Source: CAZFQG01 sp964520785 (lineage in GTDB: Bacteria > Planctomycetota > Planctomycetia > Pirellulales > Thermoguttaceae). From it: a DNA stretch of 22,889 bases. Made by a program: the position numbers and the translations under genes. Below the pieces are notes generated by a model. The model made no database searches. It was not told the origin of the DNA and saw nothing but the letters and a program-made list of their open reading frames with translations. Positions 8,601-15,817 of this stretch are shown piece after piece (within the stretch, counting starts at the first letter, position 1; each line of letters opens with the position of its first letter). The stretch spans positions 1-22,889 of the forward strand of contig CAZFQG010000101.1 in the NCBI GenBank assembly GCA_964520785.1, given 5' to 3'.

Positions 8601-10734
8601 CGAACGAACCATTCTGGATCAACTGCTTCGCCGCTCCGTTTGGCGATTCGATCACGCTGACGTCGTCGACGAGGACCTCGCCGGGGTCCAGCAGGGCCAT
8701 CGAGAACTCGCGCCACTTCCCGTCCGGTCCGCACGTACTGGGCATGGCCACGCCGCGGTAGGTGATCGTCCACCATTGGCTCTTGTGCCCTTCGCTCGAG
8801 GCGGCCCAGCTCTCGGCGACCGAGTTGTCGGTATACGGGTTGCGCAGTTCCAGACTCGAGCCGGCTCCGTCGGCGTATCTCGACCAATTGCCCTTGTCGT
8901 AATAGTGAACCTCGTCCGCCGGATTGCCCGCGGCGTCGAGAAGGAGAACTCGCTCTCCCTCGTTGGCGAGTCTCCCGGAAAAATCACCCAAGATGGTGAT
9001 TGCCGGGTACTTCGCCGCCAACGCGGCCGCGTCGCCGGCGATTACGAGATACTCCCCGGGATCGAGGACCGTCCCCGGAGGGATGACGTATCTCACCCCT
9101 TCGGTGAAGGACCAACCGGACAGGTCCACCGACGCGTCCGACCGGTTGAACAGCTCGATCCACTCCTCGTCCGACTCGGTATACTCCGGCAACCAGAGGG
9201 GGCGATGGTGATACATGATTTCGTTGATGACGATACCGGTTTCGAGGTCGAAAGAGTTTTCGACTCCCGGCGTGGGGACGTCGGGCGTATACCACGGCCC
9301 CTTTCCGTCCGGCAGACGCCCAAGCGGTTTGGCTTGCATTCGAATCGCGTCGAAGACCCGTGATCCGTTCGGCGACACGAGATAGAGCCGCTCACCCACT
9401 TCGGGACGGAAACCGAGTTGGTCCTCGAACAGGACGAGGTGCCGCGCGTAGGAAAGATAGGTCGGCGAGGCGAACGTGAAGGAACGTCCCAGACTCGTCT
9501 CGATCCGGTATCCCCCCAAGTCCACGCCGTAGGCGTCGCTCTGGTTGAACAGCTCTACGTAGAACCGCGCCCGGCCGTCGACGTCCAATATGTTCGACTC
9601 GTTGAAAACGATTTTCGGCGCGGCGACGTAGGGGGTTTGATTGATCTTCTCGATGACGACCTCCGCTCCCATGACGACGTCGGAACTGGTGCCGCCGTGC
9701 TGGTGGACCTCGACCGCCAGCGCATTCATCCCACCATGAAGAACATCCATCGGGATGTGGATCGAACCGCTGAAGGTGGCGTCCGGAATGGCGGAGGCCG
9801 CCGGCGTGGAATAGGTGATGTTCCCTTCCGGCATGTTGAAACGGCCGATTTCCGTTCCGTTGACGTAGAAGACGGCCCCGTCATCGATAATCGGATTGAC
9901 ATACGCATAGACCGTGCTGGCCGGATCGGCGATTTGGAACTCACTCCGGAAGTAGAACGTCCGGGGGCCGAGCGTCAGTTCGGTTCCCTTGGGGGCCGGA
10001 AGTTCGGCCGATTCGACGTAGAGCAGCCCCGGACCGCTTGGCCAGGCCGAATCGTCGTACGCCGGGTCGATCCAGGCGGTCCCCAAATCCGTGCCGGACT
10101 GTTCGTATTTCCAGGCGGCCGTGTAGGCGAGGACGGTCTCTTCCGTCCGCTCGTCGTAGACGGTGAAGTTCGCGCGGCCCGGCGTCCCCCCCACGATGAT
10201 GCTGGAACTCCAGACGTCGGGTCCGTTGTCCGAACGCGTGGGGTCCGTCTTCGCCAGCGAGGTGCCGCCTCCGTCCGGAGCGAGCGGCCATGGCGCGTCG
10301 TCATCGTATTCGACCGCGTTGAGCAGCCGATCACTGTTATTGTGCAATCGGATTTCCTCTCCACCGTTGTCGAGCCGTCCCTCCCAGGGTCCAAACGCGC
10401 CCTGGACGCCGGAGATGTCCCGCAACGCGACCGGATCGGCCGCGACCACGACATACCCCTCGGCGGGGATAATCGTCCCCTGTGGGAATTGATAGGACAC
10501 ACCCCCCTGGAGACTCCACTTGGAGATGTCGATATCGACGCACATCTGGTTGTAGAGTTCGACCCATTCAAGGGTCGAGTGCGGGTCGGCCGGGTGATAC
10601 ATGATCTCGTTAAAGACCACGCCGCTGTCCAAAGCCAGCTTCGCCTCGAGCCTCTCGAATCGCAGAGGTCGGCGAGGTAACCCAGTCTTGCGGTGGCGAT
10701 CCGGTTGAAGACTCATTGATGACTCGTTTCTCAT
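5638..10734 (-). CDS. Giant secreted surface protein: lamin-tail domains, CotH kinase-like domain, dockerin
   Basis: This is a 1698-residue protein. The N-terminus RPLRFERLEAKLALDSG resembles the planctomycete FERLE/LEPR-type start of exported proteins. Domains in order: lamin-tail-like (LTD) about 38-160 (FNEIMYHPAD, WVELYN); a galactose-binding-like region 200-362; a second divergent LTD 374-490; LTD 500-645 (INEIMYHH, WIELFNRS); a CBM-like stretch 680-795; an Ig-like stretch 835-910; a CotH domain about 930-1290 with VKLKGSERGRDG and FPHDLDGFF (Asp1210, Asp1212 at the place of the CotH catalytic DxD); a beta-sandwich 1298-1385; LTD 1395-1560; a dockerin pair 1566-1622 with DLNGDAVVDSADLDIIRANWG and DANGDGTVGAADLDLVRANWG, both calcium loops intact. 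CotH of spore coats is an atypical protein kinase; activity here is inference. There is no PEP-CTERM. Met1 and Met7 (10716) are both possible starts, and neither has a strong ribosome site. Confidence 0.9.
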   Translation of the reverse strand: MRNESSMSLQPDRHRKTGLPRRPLRFERLEAKLALDSGVVFNEIMYHPADPHSTLEWVELYNQMCVDIDISKWSLQGGVSYQFPQGTIIPAEGYVVVAADPVALRDISGVQGAFGPWEGRLDNGGEEIRLHNNSDRLLNAVEYDDDAPWPLAPDGGGTSLAKTDPTRSDNGPDVWSSSIIVGGTPGRANFTVYDERTEETVLAYTAAWKYEQSGTDLGTAWIDPAYDDSAWPSGPGLLYVESAELPAPKGTELTLGPRTFYFRSEFQIADPASTVYAYVNPIIDDGAVFYVNGTEIGRFNMPEGNITYSTPAASAIPDATFSGSIHIPMDVLHGGMNALAVEVHQHGGTSSDVVMGAEVVIEKINQTPYVAAPKIVFNESNILDVDGRARFYVELFNQSDAYGVDLGGYRIETSLGRSFTFASPTYLSYARHLVLFEDQLGFRPEVGERLYLVSPNGSRVFDAIRMQAKPLGRLPDGKGPWYTPDVPTPGVENSFDLETGIVINEIMYHHRPLWLPEYTESDEEWIELFNRSDASVDLSGWSFTEGVRYVIPPGTVLDPGEYLVIAGDAAALAAKYPAITILGDFSGRLANEGERVLLLDAAGNPADEVHYYDKGNWSRYADGAGSSLELRNPYTDNSVAESWAASSEGHKSQWWTITYRGVAMPSTCGPDGKWREFSMALLDPGEVLVDDVSVIESPNGAAKQLIQNGSFDTTDAWRILGTHETSRIVTDPDDPGNNVLHLISTGRADDVHNHAETTFVRNVDIVNGREYEISFRVKWLAGSPLFHTRLYFQRLARTTLLVQPETSGTPGARNSTYEANVGPTFTGVIHSPAVPRPGEQIRVQAYAADPDGVAECRLWYRWNDGQWQSIRMGHYGGGRYDIGLSGKAASSVLQFYIEAVDGAGATATYPAAGPDSGAYVKVYDGLAATNGLHNFRIVMSQSDTQWLHDSTNVLSNARMPATVIYNESRIYYDVGVKLKGSERGRDGDIYLGFNVRFNPDQLFNGIHSSVVIDRSEVYITSQREFLYRTLVNNAGDFISFYNDLVQVIPSKASLTSTGELMLTRFGDELLDTYFENGSDGYLYKLELIYYPLGTVGGSPEAPKLATPYANTVPTITSHGANKENYRWNFLNEINRAEDNYGPCIRLVSFLGSTGAYFYDRLEEFVDVDQFLRGFAFAELFGARDNYSDGFNHNAFFYIRPDGRAVYFPHDLDGFFDATNSLFSNNELIKITQKAKYKRLYYGHIHDIISTTYNRDYMSYWTTHYGELLPEQDFAGHLDFIETRSNFALNHVNNDLPQVPFEISTNGGQPFFNADEDGKAILTGTGWVNVRNIYLAGAKEPLPVTWMSLDDWRVSVPLKVGENEIVLEARDFRGNVIATDTIVVTSDVDANPVPEHLRITEIHYHPSPPTVAERAVNPAFIDEDFEFIELKNTSSRTMDLTGVRISGGVAFDFTGSAVTSLGPGEFVLVAGNQAAFTARYGEGLPVAGQYTGRLSNSGEALALYDAFGFEVLAFAYSDDPPWPGAADGEGPSLEIIDTEGDYSDPANWRASAVAGGTPGAENSPLPLPGDLNGDAVVDSADLDIIRANWGRTVIPGSLADGDANGDGTVGAADLDLVRANWGAIRTASISPTAADAMHAADAIHAATAGESPTPEKDVSRIRQMAQAAWFQELHARRTPSARRQVAPEHAAAILAWLGE

Positions 10735-10754
10735 TCCGCTGGTGGACGGTGCCC

Positions 10755-10789
10755 GATTCGGCCGAATCGACCAATTACGATTGTAATTG
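10755..10789 (-). promoter_or_regulatory. Two adjacent palindromes just upstream of the CotH giant: candidate operator
   Basis: A perfect 14-bp palindrome, GATTCGG/CCGAATC (10755-10768), is followed three bases on by a perfect 7-bp inverted repeat, CAATTAC/GTAATTG, with a 4-base centre (10772-10789). They begin 20 bases before the giant gene's ATG. The second repeat contains TACAAT on the minus strand (10785-10780), a fair -10 box, but the matching -35 is weak (TAGGCT at 17-base spacing). A repressor or dimeric regulator site over the promoter is plausible; stem-loops in the leader are the alternative. Confidence 0.45.
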
Positions 10790-11001
10790 TCGCTGCGTCT
10801 TGAGCCTAGAGTTCACTTTGAGAACCGTGCCGCGGTCCCGGGCTTGAACGTGCAAGGTTTGAGGACATCCGCCCACATGATCATGCGGATTCACACCACC
10901 TGTAAGGGCTGTACTTATCGAAAAATCCGGCTCGGCGGACTTTTTTTCCATACCGTTTTAGGTCCTGAGTGTTGTTAAGATAATAGCAGGGGCCCATGAG
11001 A

Positions 11002-11042
11002 CGATTCTTCTCGTTGTAACCCCCTTGAAGAGAGAAGAATCG
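11002..11042 (+). promoter_or_regulatory. 11-bp inverted repeat in the sigma factor leader
   Basis: CGATTCTTCTC (11002-11012) and its exact reverse complement GAGAAGAATCG (11032-11042) flank a 19-base spacer and end 20 bases before the GTG start of the sigma factor. It could form a leader hairpin that holds back translation, or be a two-half-site operator. There is no T-tract, so termination is unlikely. Confidence 0.45.
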
Positions 11043-11062
11043 ACCTTGGAACGAGTGCCACT

Positions 11063-11590
11063 GTGAGTGGAGCGAGTACCAGCCCAAAAGTAGAGGAGTA
11101 CGCCCGCCTGTTGGCCACGTGCCAACGACGGGTGTTCCTCTACGTACTGGGCTTGACGGGGAACCCCTCTGACGCGGAGGAGATTCTGCAAGAAACGAAT
11201 CTCGTTCTATGGCGCAAGTTTGATGAGTTTAAGCCGGGGACGGATTTTACCCGGTGGGCCACCAAGATCGCGTATTACGAGGTTCTGAAGTTTCGCCGCG
11301 AAAAACCCTCGCGCGGAATCTGTTTCAGCAACGACTTCATGGAAGCGTTGGCGGAGGAGATAAACGAGGACGCGTTGGTCGATCTTCGACGGGACGCCCT
11401 CAGGGAGTGTATGGAAAAGCTGCATCCGAAGGACCGAGATTTGATCGTACGACGTTATCAGCCCCAGGCGAATACGCGCAGCGTCGCCGAAGCGCTCCAG
11501 CGGAGCGTCCAGGGAACGCGGCGTTCTTTGCAGCGTATTCGAGCCGGCCTTCTGGGGTGTATCGAGCGAACCCTGGCCCAAGAACGGTAA
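11063..11590 (+). CDS. ECF-type RNA polymerase sigma-70 factor (Rhodopirellula/Verrucomicrobium family)
   Basis: A 175-residue sigma factor with only regions 2 and 4. Region 2 (about 12-80) shows LLATCQRRVFLYVLGLTGNPSDAEEILQETNLVLWRKFDEFKPGTDFTRWATKIAYYEVLKFRR, the pattern of the planctomycete/verrucomicrobial ECF subgroup. Region 4 (about 112-170) has LHPKDRDLIVRRYQPQANTRSVAEALQRSVQGTRRSLQRIRAGLLGCI, with a helix-turn-helix. Such factors redirect RNA polymerase in response to a membrane-bound partner. The start is GTG at 11063 with no strong ribosome site. The stop overlaps the next ATG by one base (TAATG), so the FecR-LamG protein is translationally coupled and is very probably its regulator. 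Target promoters are unknown; the divergent CotH gene is the nearest candidate. Confidence 0.92.
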   Translation: MSGASTSPKVEEYARLLATCQRRVFLYVLGLTGNPSDAEEILQETNLVLWRKFDEFKPGTDFTRWATKIAYYEVLKFRREKPSRGICFSNDFMEALAEEINEDALVDLRRDALRECMEKLHPKDRDLIVRRYQPQANTRSVAEALQRSVQGTRRSLQRIRAGLLGCIERTLAQER

Positions 11591-13224
11591 TGCGAAAACC
11601 GAACCCCGATATTCCCGATATTCCGGAACGGCTCGACGGGCTGCTTGCCGAGTTGTGCGACGGGTCGCCGAACGCCGAGGAAGTGGCCGAGTTGGAGCAC
11701 CTCGCCGGTGCCTCGGCCGCCGCCCGGCGGTACGTCGTCGGCTATCTCCAGTTGCACGGCGAACTTCTTTGGAGCATAGGCCGAATCGGCGAGCCGGCCG
11801 CGGTCGCGCGGCATCCGCGGGAGGGGGCCGTACTCGCTTCCTCCGGCTTCTGGCGCAGGGTGCGTTCACTCAGCGCGGCGTTCCTGGTTTCCACGTGCGG
11901 CATCATCATCGCGGGTCTTCTGTACGCTTGGTATTCTCAGCCGTCAGAGCCTCGGGGCACGCCAGTCGCCGTCTTGGCCGAATCCCTCGATGCAATGTGG
12001 GACAACGAACCCCGTGATAAGGTGTTTCTGAAGGGGAGTTTTGCCCGATTGGCGCAAGGTTTCGCCAGAATCGAGACGTCCAGCGGCGCCTCGGTGCTTT
12101 TGGAGGGTCCGGCGGAAGTCCGGTTTTCGGGAGGAAACTCACTCGATTTGAGGTCGGGACGACTCACGGCACGGGTTCCGGACGAGGCGGCCGGGTTCAT
12201 CGTGCGGGCGCCGTGTGCCTTTATCGTCGATCTTGGGACTGAATTCGGGGTGACCGTCTCCGACCCCGACTCATGCGAGGTCTGTGTCTTCGCCGGCAAG
12301 GTCGAGGTCAAGGGAGACGGTAGTTCCCGTTCGGAGGTGGCGCATGGTCTTTCCGCCGGAGAAATCGTGGAAGTGCTCCGCCGCGGCGACTCGCTTCAAT
12401 TCAAAGAGAAAATCCACTGTGATTCGCGGTTCGTTCGCCGGCTTCCGCCACCGCCGGCGTTTTCCCTTCGTGAAGCGGTCGCGAGCCACCCGGCGCTCGT
12501 CCATCACTATACGTTCGAAGGATTGAATCCGCTGGGTCGTCGCCAAGACCGCCGCGGATCCCTCCATCTGTTGGAGACGGTGTTGCAAGGAGGGATCGGG
12601 ACCGGTTCTTTGACATATCCGGTGGTCGGGGCCTTGCCTTCGACGGACGCGGTGGCGATTCGGCGGAGCCAATCGAATTCGGACACTCAGGGCAAGGCGC
12701 TCCAATCGGAACGCGATTTCGTTCCGCCGGAAAGGATGACCCTTGAGTTGCTTCTGCGATTTGACGGGTTCCCCGCGCCGGGAGCGGGTTCCATCGCCGC
12801 GGCCGTCGCGACCCGGGCGGACGCGAGTGACTGCGGTTTCTTCCTCGGCGTCGTGGAGGACGGGCAATTGGCGCACTTGTTCGACGCCGATGCCAACTGG
12901 GTCGAGACCGGGTTCATCCCGAGGACCGGGGAGTGGTATTACGTCGTGTCGACGTTCGAGCCGGCCGGCGGAAATCAGACGAAAATCAACACGTTCGTGG
13001 CATCACTTTCCGACGAACACCCCGAATTGGTTCACGTCGTCAAGGGCCATGTGGTCGAGGGCACCCCGGCGGTGGGCCGGCTTGGGATCGGAAAGGGATT
13101 CGACGAAACGAGAGCCCACGCCTATCCGTGGTCGGGTGCCCTCGACGAGATCGCCGTGTATAATGAAGTGTTGGAAGAACCGCGACTGAAAGAGCATTTG
13201 AGCCTGCTGTCCGGCACGGAATGA
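11590..13224 (+). CDS. FecR-domain membrane protein with LamG-like C-terminal domain (sigma partner)
   Basis: A 544-residue protein with a cytoplasmic N-terminal part (1-90, ELCDGSPNAEEVAELEHL, the segment that in this type contacts the sigma factor), one membrane helix (about 93-115, SLSAAFLVSTCGIIIAGLLYAWY) and a FecR domain (about 145-262). The FecR domain carries the hallmark GPAEVRF, GRLTARVP, VRAPCAFIVDLGTEFGV and AGEIVEV motifs. A LamG/concanavalin-like domain (about 303-540, HHYTFEG, MTLELLLRFDGF, WYYVVSTFEP, GALDEIAVYNEVL) completes the protein. LamG domains bind glycans or proteins, so an extracytoplasmic ligand sensor is likely. The ATG chosen overlaps the sigma stop; the frame is open further upstream, but that part lies on the sigma gene. 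Planctomycetes have many such sigma/FecR-LamG pairs; the signal sensed here is unknown. Confidence 0.9.
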   Translation: MRKPNPDIPDIPERLDGLLAELCDGSPNAEEVAELEHLAGASAAARRYVVGYLQLHGELLWSIGRIGEPAAVARHPREGAVLASSGFWRRVRSLSAAFLVSTCGIIIAGLLYAWYSQPSEPRGTPVAVLAESLDAMWDNEPRDKVFLKGSFARLAQGFARIETSSGASVLLEGPAEVRFSGGNSLDLRSGRLTARVPDEAAGFIVRAPCAFIVDLGTEFGVTVSDPDSCEVCVFAGKVEVKGDGSSRSEVAHGLSAGEIVEVLRRGDSLQFKEKIHCDSRFVRRLPPPPAFSLREAVASHPALVHHYTFEGLNPLGRRQDRRGSLHLLETVLQGGIGTGSLTYPVVGALPSTDAVAIRRSQSNSDTQGKALQSERDFVPPERMTLELLLRFDGFPAPGAGSIAAAVATRADASDCGFFLGVVEDGQLAHLFDADANWVETGFIPRTGEWYYVVSTFEPAGGNQTKINTFVASLSDEHPELVHVVKGHVVEGTPAVGRLGIGKGFDETRAHAYPWSGALDEIAVYNEVLEEPRLKEHLSLLSGTE

Positions 13225-13287
13225 TCGCGGCCGGTTTGGGAGGCGTATGAATCTCGCGCGGCGCGTGATGCGAGGCGCGCCCCCGCT

Positions 13288-13303
13288 CCGTCCGGCGGGA
13301 CGG
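13288..13303. other. Hairpin downstream of the FecR-LamG gene
   Basis: CCGTCC-ggcg-GGACGG is a perfect 6-bp stem 64 bases after the stop, followed by CGCATTTCAG and a run of eight A. No T-tract follows on the plus strand, so it is at best a weak terminator for the sigma operon. It lies in an otherwise gene-free 204-base spacer before the DUF4159 gene. Confidence 0.25.
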
Positions 13304-13428
13304 CGCATTTCAGAAAAAAAAGGAACATCGCAAGGACCGCCGGCGCGGAACGGTGGTGCCTTCGAATCCTCGAAAAACGGGCCGAGAGGATGGTAGGGCG
13401 TTTTGGCCGATACGAACAGGGTCTTTTC

Positions 13429-14994
13429 ATGAATTCATCTTTTTCCTCCCGAGAGCAGCTCTCGCGGCGTCGATTCATCGAACGTCTCGGAATGGTCGCC
13501 GCCGGTACGTCCGTCTCCGGCGCGACGGGGCCCGTTCTTTCGTGGGCGGAGGAGCACAGTGGCCCGATCGACTGCGGTCCTCCCCCCCAGGCGAAACCGC
13601 AGCATCGCAAAGGGGCGGAAGGGTTCGCTCCGCTTCCTCTTCCGGTGACGCCGCTGCGGCGGACGGAGAAGAAACGCGAGCCCGCCCCTCCGGCGCTCAT
13701 AGGGAAGATGGCTTTGGGTCCCATCCGCTGGATCACGCGCGAGGGGAAACGGGTCAAGTACCGCGACTGGATGACCGATCCGGCGGATATTGACACCCTT
13801 TTGAAATGGACGAGCCAGAAGCTCGGCATCAACTACCGCGCCCTCGAAACCGACTTCCTGCATTTTTCCTACGACCCTCGGGAACTGCCGGCCTTGCTTT
13901 TCTCGGGGCACAACGCGTTTACCCTGCCCGACGAGGTCCGCGCTCGGTTGGCCAGGTACGTGGCGGACGGCGGCATGATCATCGGCGACGCGTGTTGCGG
14001 CTGGAGTGATTTCTCCGACTCATTTCGCCGCGAGATGGAACTCATGTTCCCCGGAAGACCCCTGCGCAAGATGCTGCCGGAAGATCCGGTCTTTTCCTCC
14101 TACTACAAATTGGGTGACCTGACTTACAAAGAGGCGGACGGCTCTACCTATTCCGAAGAACCCTGCCTGGAGTCGATCGACTTCGGCTGCCGCGCCGGCG
14201 TGGTCTTCTCGCCCAGGGACCTCACCTGCGGCTGGGACGGGCACGAACATCCACGCGGCGAACGGGTCGTTATCGACGAGGCGCGCCAGGTCGGCGCGAA
14301 TTTGCTCACGTATCTGTTGGGAAACTACCAGTTGGCCCGATTCCTCAGTTCCACGAAGGTCTACCACGAAGCGGACAAGCCCAGCCGCGACGATTTCGTC
14401 TTCGCCCAGGTGATGCACGAGGGGGACTGGGACCCCGATCCCTCCGCGGTGCACAATCTCTTGCGTCACGCGCGGGACAACTCGACCATGGGGGTGAAAT
14501 TCAAGCGAGAGAACGTGAAAATCGGCGACCCCGAGGCCGCCACCTATCCTATTCTCTACATGACGGGGCACCGCGAGTTCAAATGGAACCCCGAGCAGGT
14601 CGCCTGGATGCGGCGCTACCTGAAAGCGGGAGGCGTGCTCTTCGCCGACGCTTGTTGCGGAAGGATGGCGTTCGATATGGCGTTTCGTCGGGAACTGGAC
14701 AAGGTCATCGGAAATCAATCCCTGGAACCGATGCCGCAGAAGCACCCCTTGTTCCAGTGCCACTATCTGATACAATCGGTCGAATACACGCCGCGAGTCC
14801 GCGAGGATTTCGGCCACATGGAAGAGCCCAGGCTGGAATACGTCGACGTCGACGGACGCCTCGCCGTGGTCTACAGTAAATTCGACCTCGGTAACGGCTG
14901 GGAGCAGTTCCCCCATCCTTACAGCTACGGTTTGCAAGAGGAGTCGGCTTTGAAAATCGGTACGAATATGCTGGTCTATGCGCTCACCCATTAG
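13429..14994 (+). CDS. Tat-exported protein with two DUF4159 domains
   Basis: A 521-residue protein. The ATG at 13429 has AGGG seven bases before it and gives a proper twin-arginine signal, LSRRRFIERLGMVAAGTSVSG (11-31), so the frame's earlier ATG at 13390 is rejected. Two related halves follow: about 95-310 with LLFSGHNAFTLPDEVRARLARYVADGGMIIGDACCGWSDFSDSFRREM, and about 320-521 with LYMTGHREFKWNPEQVAWMRRYLKAGGVLFADACCGRMAFDMAFRREL. The second half is the canonical DUF4159 pattern and the first a diverged copy; both keep the (G/A)DACCG motif (186-191 and 406-411). The fold is likely glutamine-amidotransferase-like, and the biochemical role is unknown. Export folded, with a paired Cys-Cys motif, suggests metal or redox chemistry, but that is speculation. 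A GntR regulator follows 56 bases later. Confidence 0.85.
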   Translation: MNSSFSSREQLSRRRFIERLGMVAAGTSVSGATGPVLSWAEEHSGPIDCGPPPQAKPQHRKGAEGFAPLPLPVTPLRRTEKKREPAPPALIGKMALGPIRWITREGKRVKYRDWMTDPADIDTLLKWTSQKLGINYRALETDFLHFSYDPRELPALLFSGHNAFTLPDEVRARLARYVADGGMIIGDACCGWSDFSDSFRREMELMFPGRPLRKMLPEDPVFSSYYKLGDLTYKEADGSTYSEEPCLESIDFGCRAGVVFSPRDLTCGWDGHEHPRGERVVIDEARQVGANLLTYLLGNYQLARFLSSTKVYHEADKPSRDDFVFAQVMHEGDWDPDPSAVHNLLRHARDNSTMGVKFKRENVKIGDPEAATYPILYMTGHREFKWNPEQVAWMRRYLKAGGVLFADACCGRMAFDMAFRRELDKVIGNQSLEPMPQKHPLFQCHYLIQSVEYTPRVREDFGHMEEPRLEYVDVDGRLAVVYSKFDLGNGWEQFPHPYSYGLQEESALKIGTNMLVYALTH

Positions 14995-15050
14995 TCCTTC
15001 GTCGAACGGAATGATTCGGGTTGAACTCTTGCTCGACTAGGAGCCGATTG

Positions 15051-15752
15051 ATGGTGGTGGATGCCGGATTTTCTTTGTCTTCTCAGGCGGTCGGTCTCGG
15101 CGACCCCATCTACGCCAAAGTCCGCGAACGGTTGCGCAAGGACATTCTGGCCGGGGAGTATCAGGCGGGCGAGCGGTTGAAAATCAAGGACATTGCGCGG
15201 CGATACGGCGTGAGTACCATGCCGGTCCGCGAGGCTTTCCAGAAGCTGGAGGGGGAAGGACTGGTCCAGATCGAACCAAACAGGGGGGCCAGGGTGCGGC
15301 GCGTCGACCTGCGGTTCATCCAGAACATGTACGACATCCGCGTCGCCATTGACGGAATGTTGGTCCGCAAGGCGACGGAACGGATGACTCCCGCGACGCT
15401 TGACCCCGTCCGCGAGGCGGTCGAGCAATACGAAAGATCGGTCCGGCCGGAAGAGACGCCCGAATCGTTCGAATGGAACCGGAAGCTCCACCGGCGTCTG
15501 CATGAATCGGCCCGCAACGAAGACGCGATGGCGATTTTGGACTACCGCTGGGGACTGATCGAGTGCATCAGGGCGACGTTTCGCTCCGGTCCGAGCAGGA
15601 TCGAAAAGGTCATCGAGGAACACCGTCTGCTTCTGGCCGCCTTGGAGAGGAAGGACGCCGACGAGGCGGAACGGATCGCCAAGCTCCACTGCGAAAACGC
15701 GAGAATCGACCTGATCGCCCAGATGCAGAAGGCATACGGGCTGGGAATGTAA
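15051..15752 (+). CDS. GntR-family transcriptional regulator with FCD ligand domain
   Basis: A 233-residue FadR-type regulator. A winged helix-turn-helix at about 17-83 (IYAKVRERLRKDILAGEYQAGERLKIKDIARRYGVSTMPVREAFQKLEGEGLVQIEPNRGARVRRV) is followed by an all-helical FCD domain (about 86-225). The likely metal/ligand residues are Asn143 and His147 (NRKLH), His191 (EHRLLLAAL) and His213 (KLHCENAR). FCD regulators usually sense sugar acids or organic acids and repress the adjacent catabolic genes. The ATG at 15051 has a perfect AGGAG seven bases upstream and is preferred over a TTG at 15021. The AGE epimerase gene follows after 65 bases and is the natural regulatory target. Confidence 0.92.
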   Translation: MVVDAGFSLSSQAVGLGDPIYAKVRERLRKDILAGEYQAGERLKIKDIARRYGVSTMPVREAFQKLEGEGLVQIEPNRGARVRRVDLRFIQNMYDIRVAIDGMLVRKATERMTPATLDPVREAVEQYERSVRPEETPESFEWNRKLHRRLHESARNEDAMAILDYRWGLIECIRATFRSGPSRIEKVIEEHRLLLAALERKDADEAERIAKLHCENARIDLIAQMQKAYGLGM

Positions 15753-15817
15753 TCCGGGGAATCCGCCAATCGCGGAACGTTCGTATCAAACTATTCGTAC
15801 GGCAAGCGTTCGGACAA

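Larger units (their letters stand above)
10735..11062. other. 328-base divergent intergenic region between the CotH giant and the sigma factor
   Basis: No gene is supported. The region carries several exact inverted repeats: GATTCGGCCGAATC (10755-10768), CAATTAC-gatt-GTAATTG (10772-10789), CATGATCATG near 10876, and an 11-bp repeat with a 19-base spacer (11002-11042). It is less GC-rich than the flanking genes in its right half. A possible -10 (GATAAT, 10979-10984) points to the sigma gene but has no good -35. It must hold the promoters for both divergent units. Confidence 0.6.

Noticed and set aside
9418..10680. A 420-codon plus-strand frame antisense to the CotH N-terminal region
   Set aside because: Same shadow effect; no motif, no ribosome site, and the opposite strand encodes clear LTD domains.
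10787..10978. A 63-codon frame in the CotH-sigma spacer
   Set aside because: No ribosome site, no recognisable pattern, and it crosses several inverted repeats that look regulatory.
11254..11589. N-terminal extension of the FecR-LamG protein
   Set aside because: The frame is open upstream but lies on the sigma factor gene. The ATG at 11590 overlapping the sigma stop gives the typical short cytoplasmic N-terminus.
13288..13320. Strong intrinsic terminator after the FecR-LamG gene
   Set aside because: The hairpin is followed by A residues, not T, on the plus strand, and is listed only as a weak hairpin.
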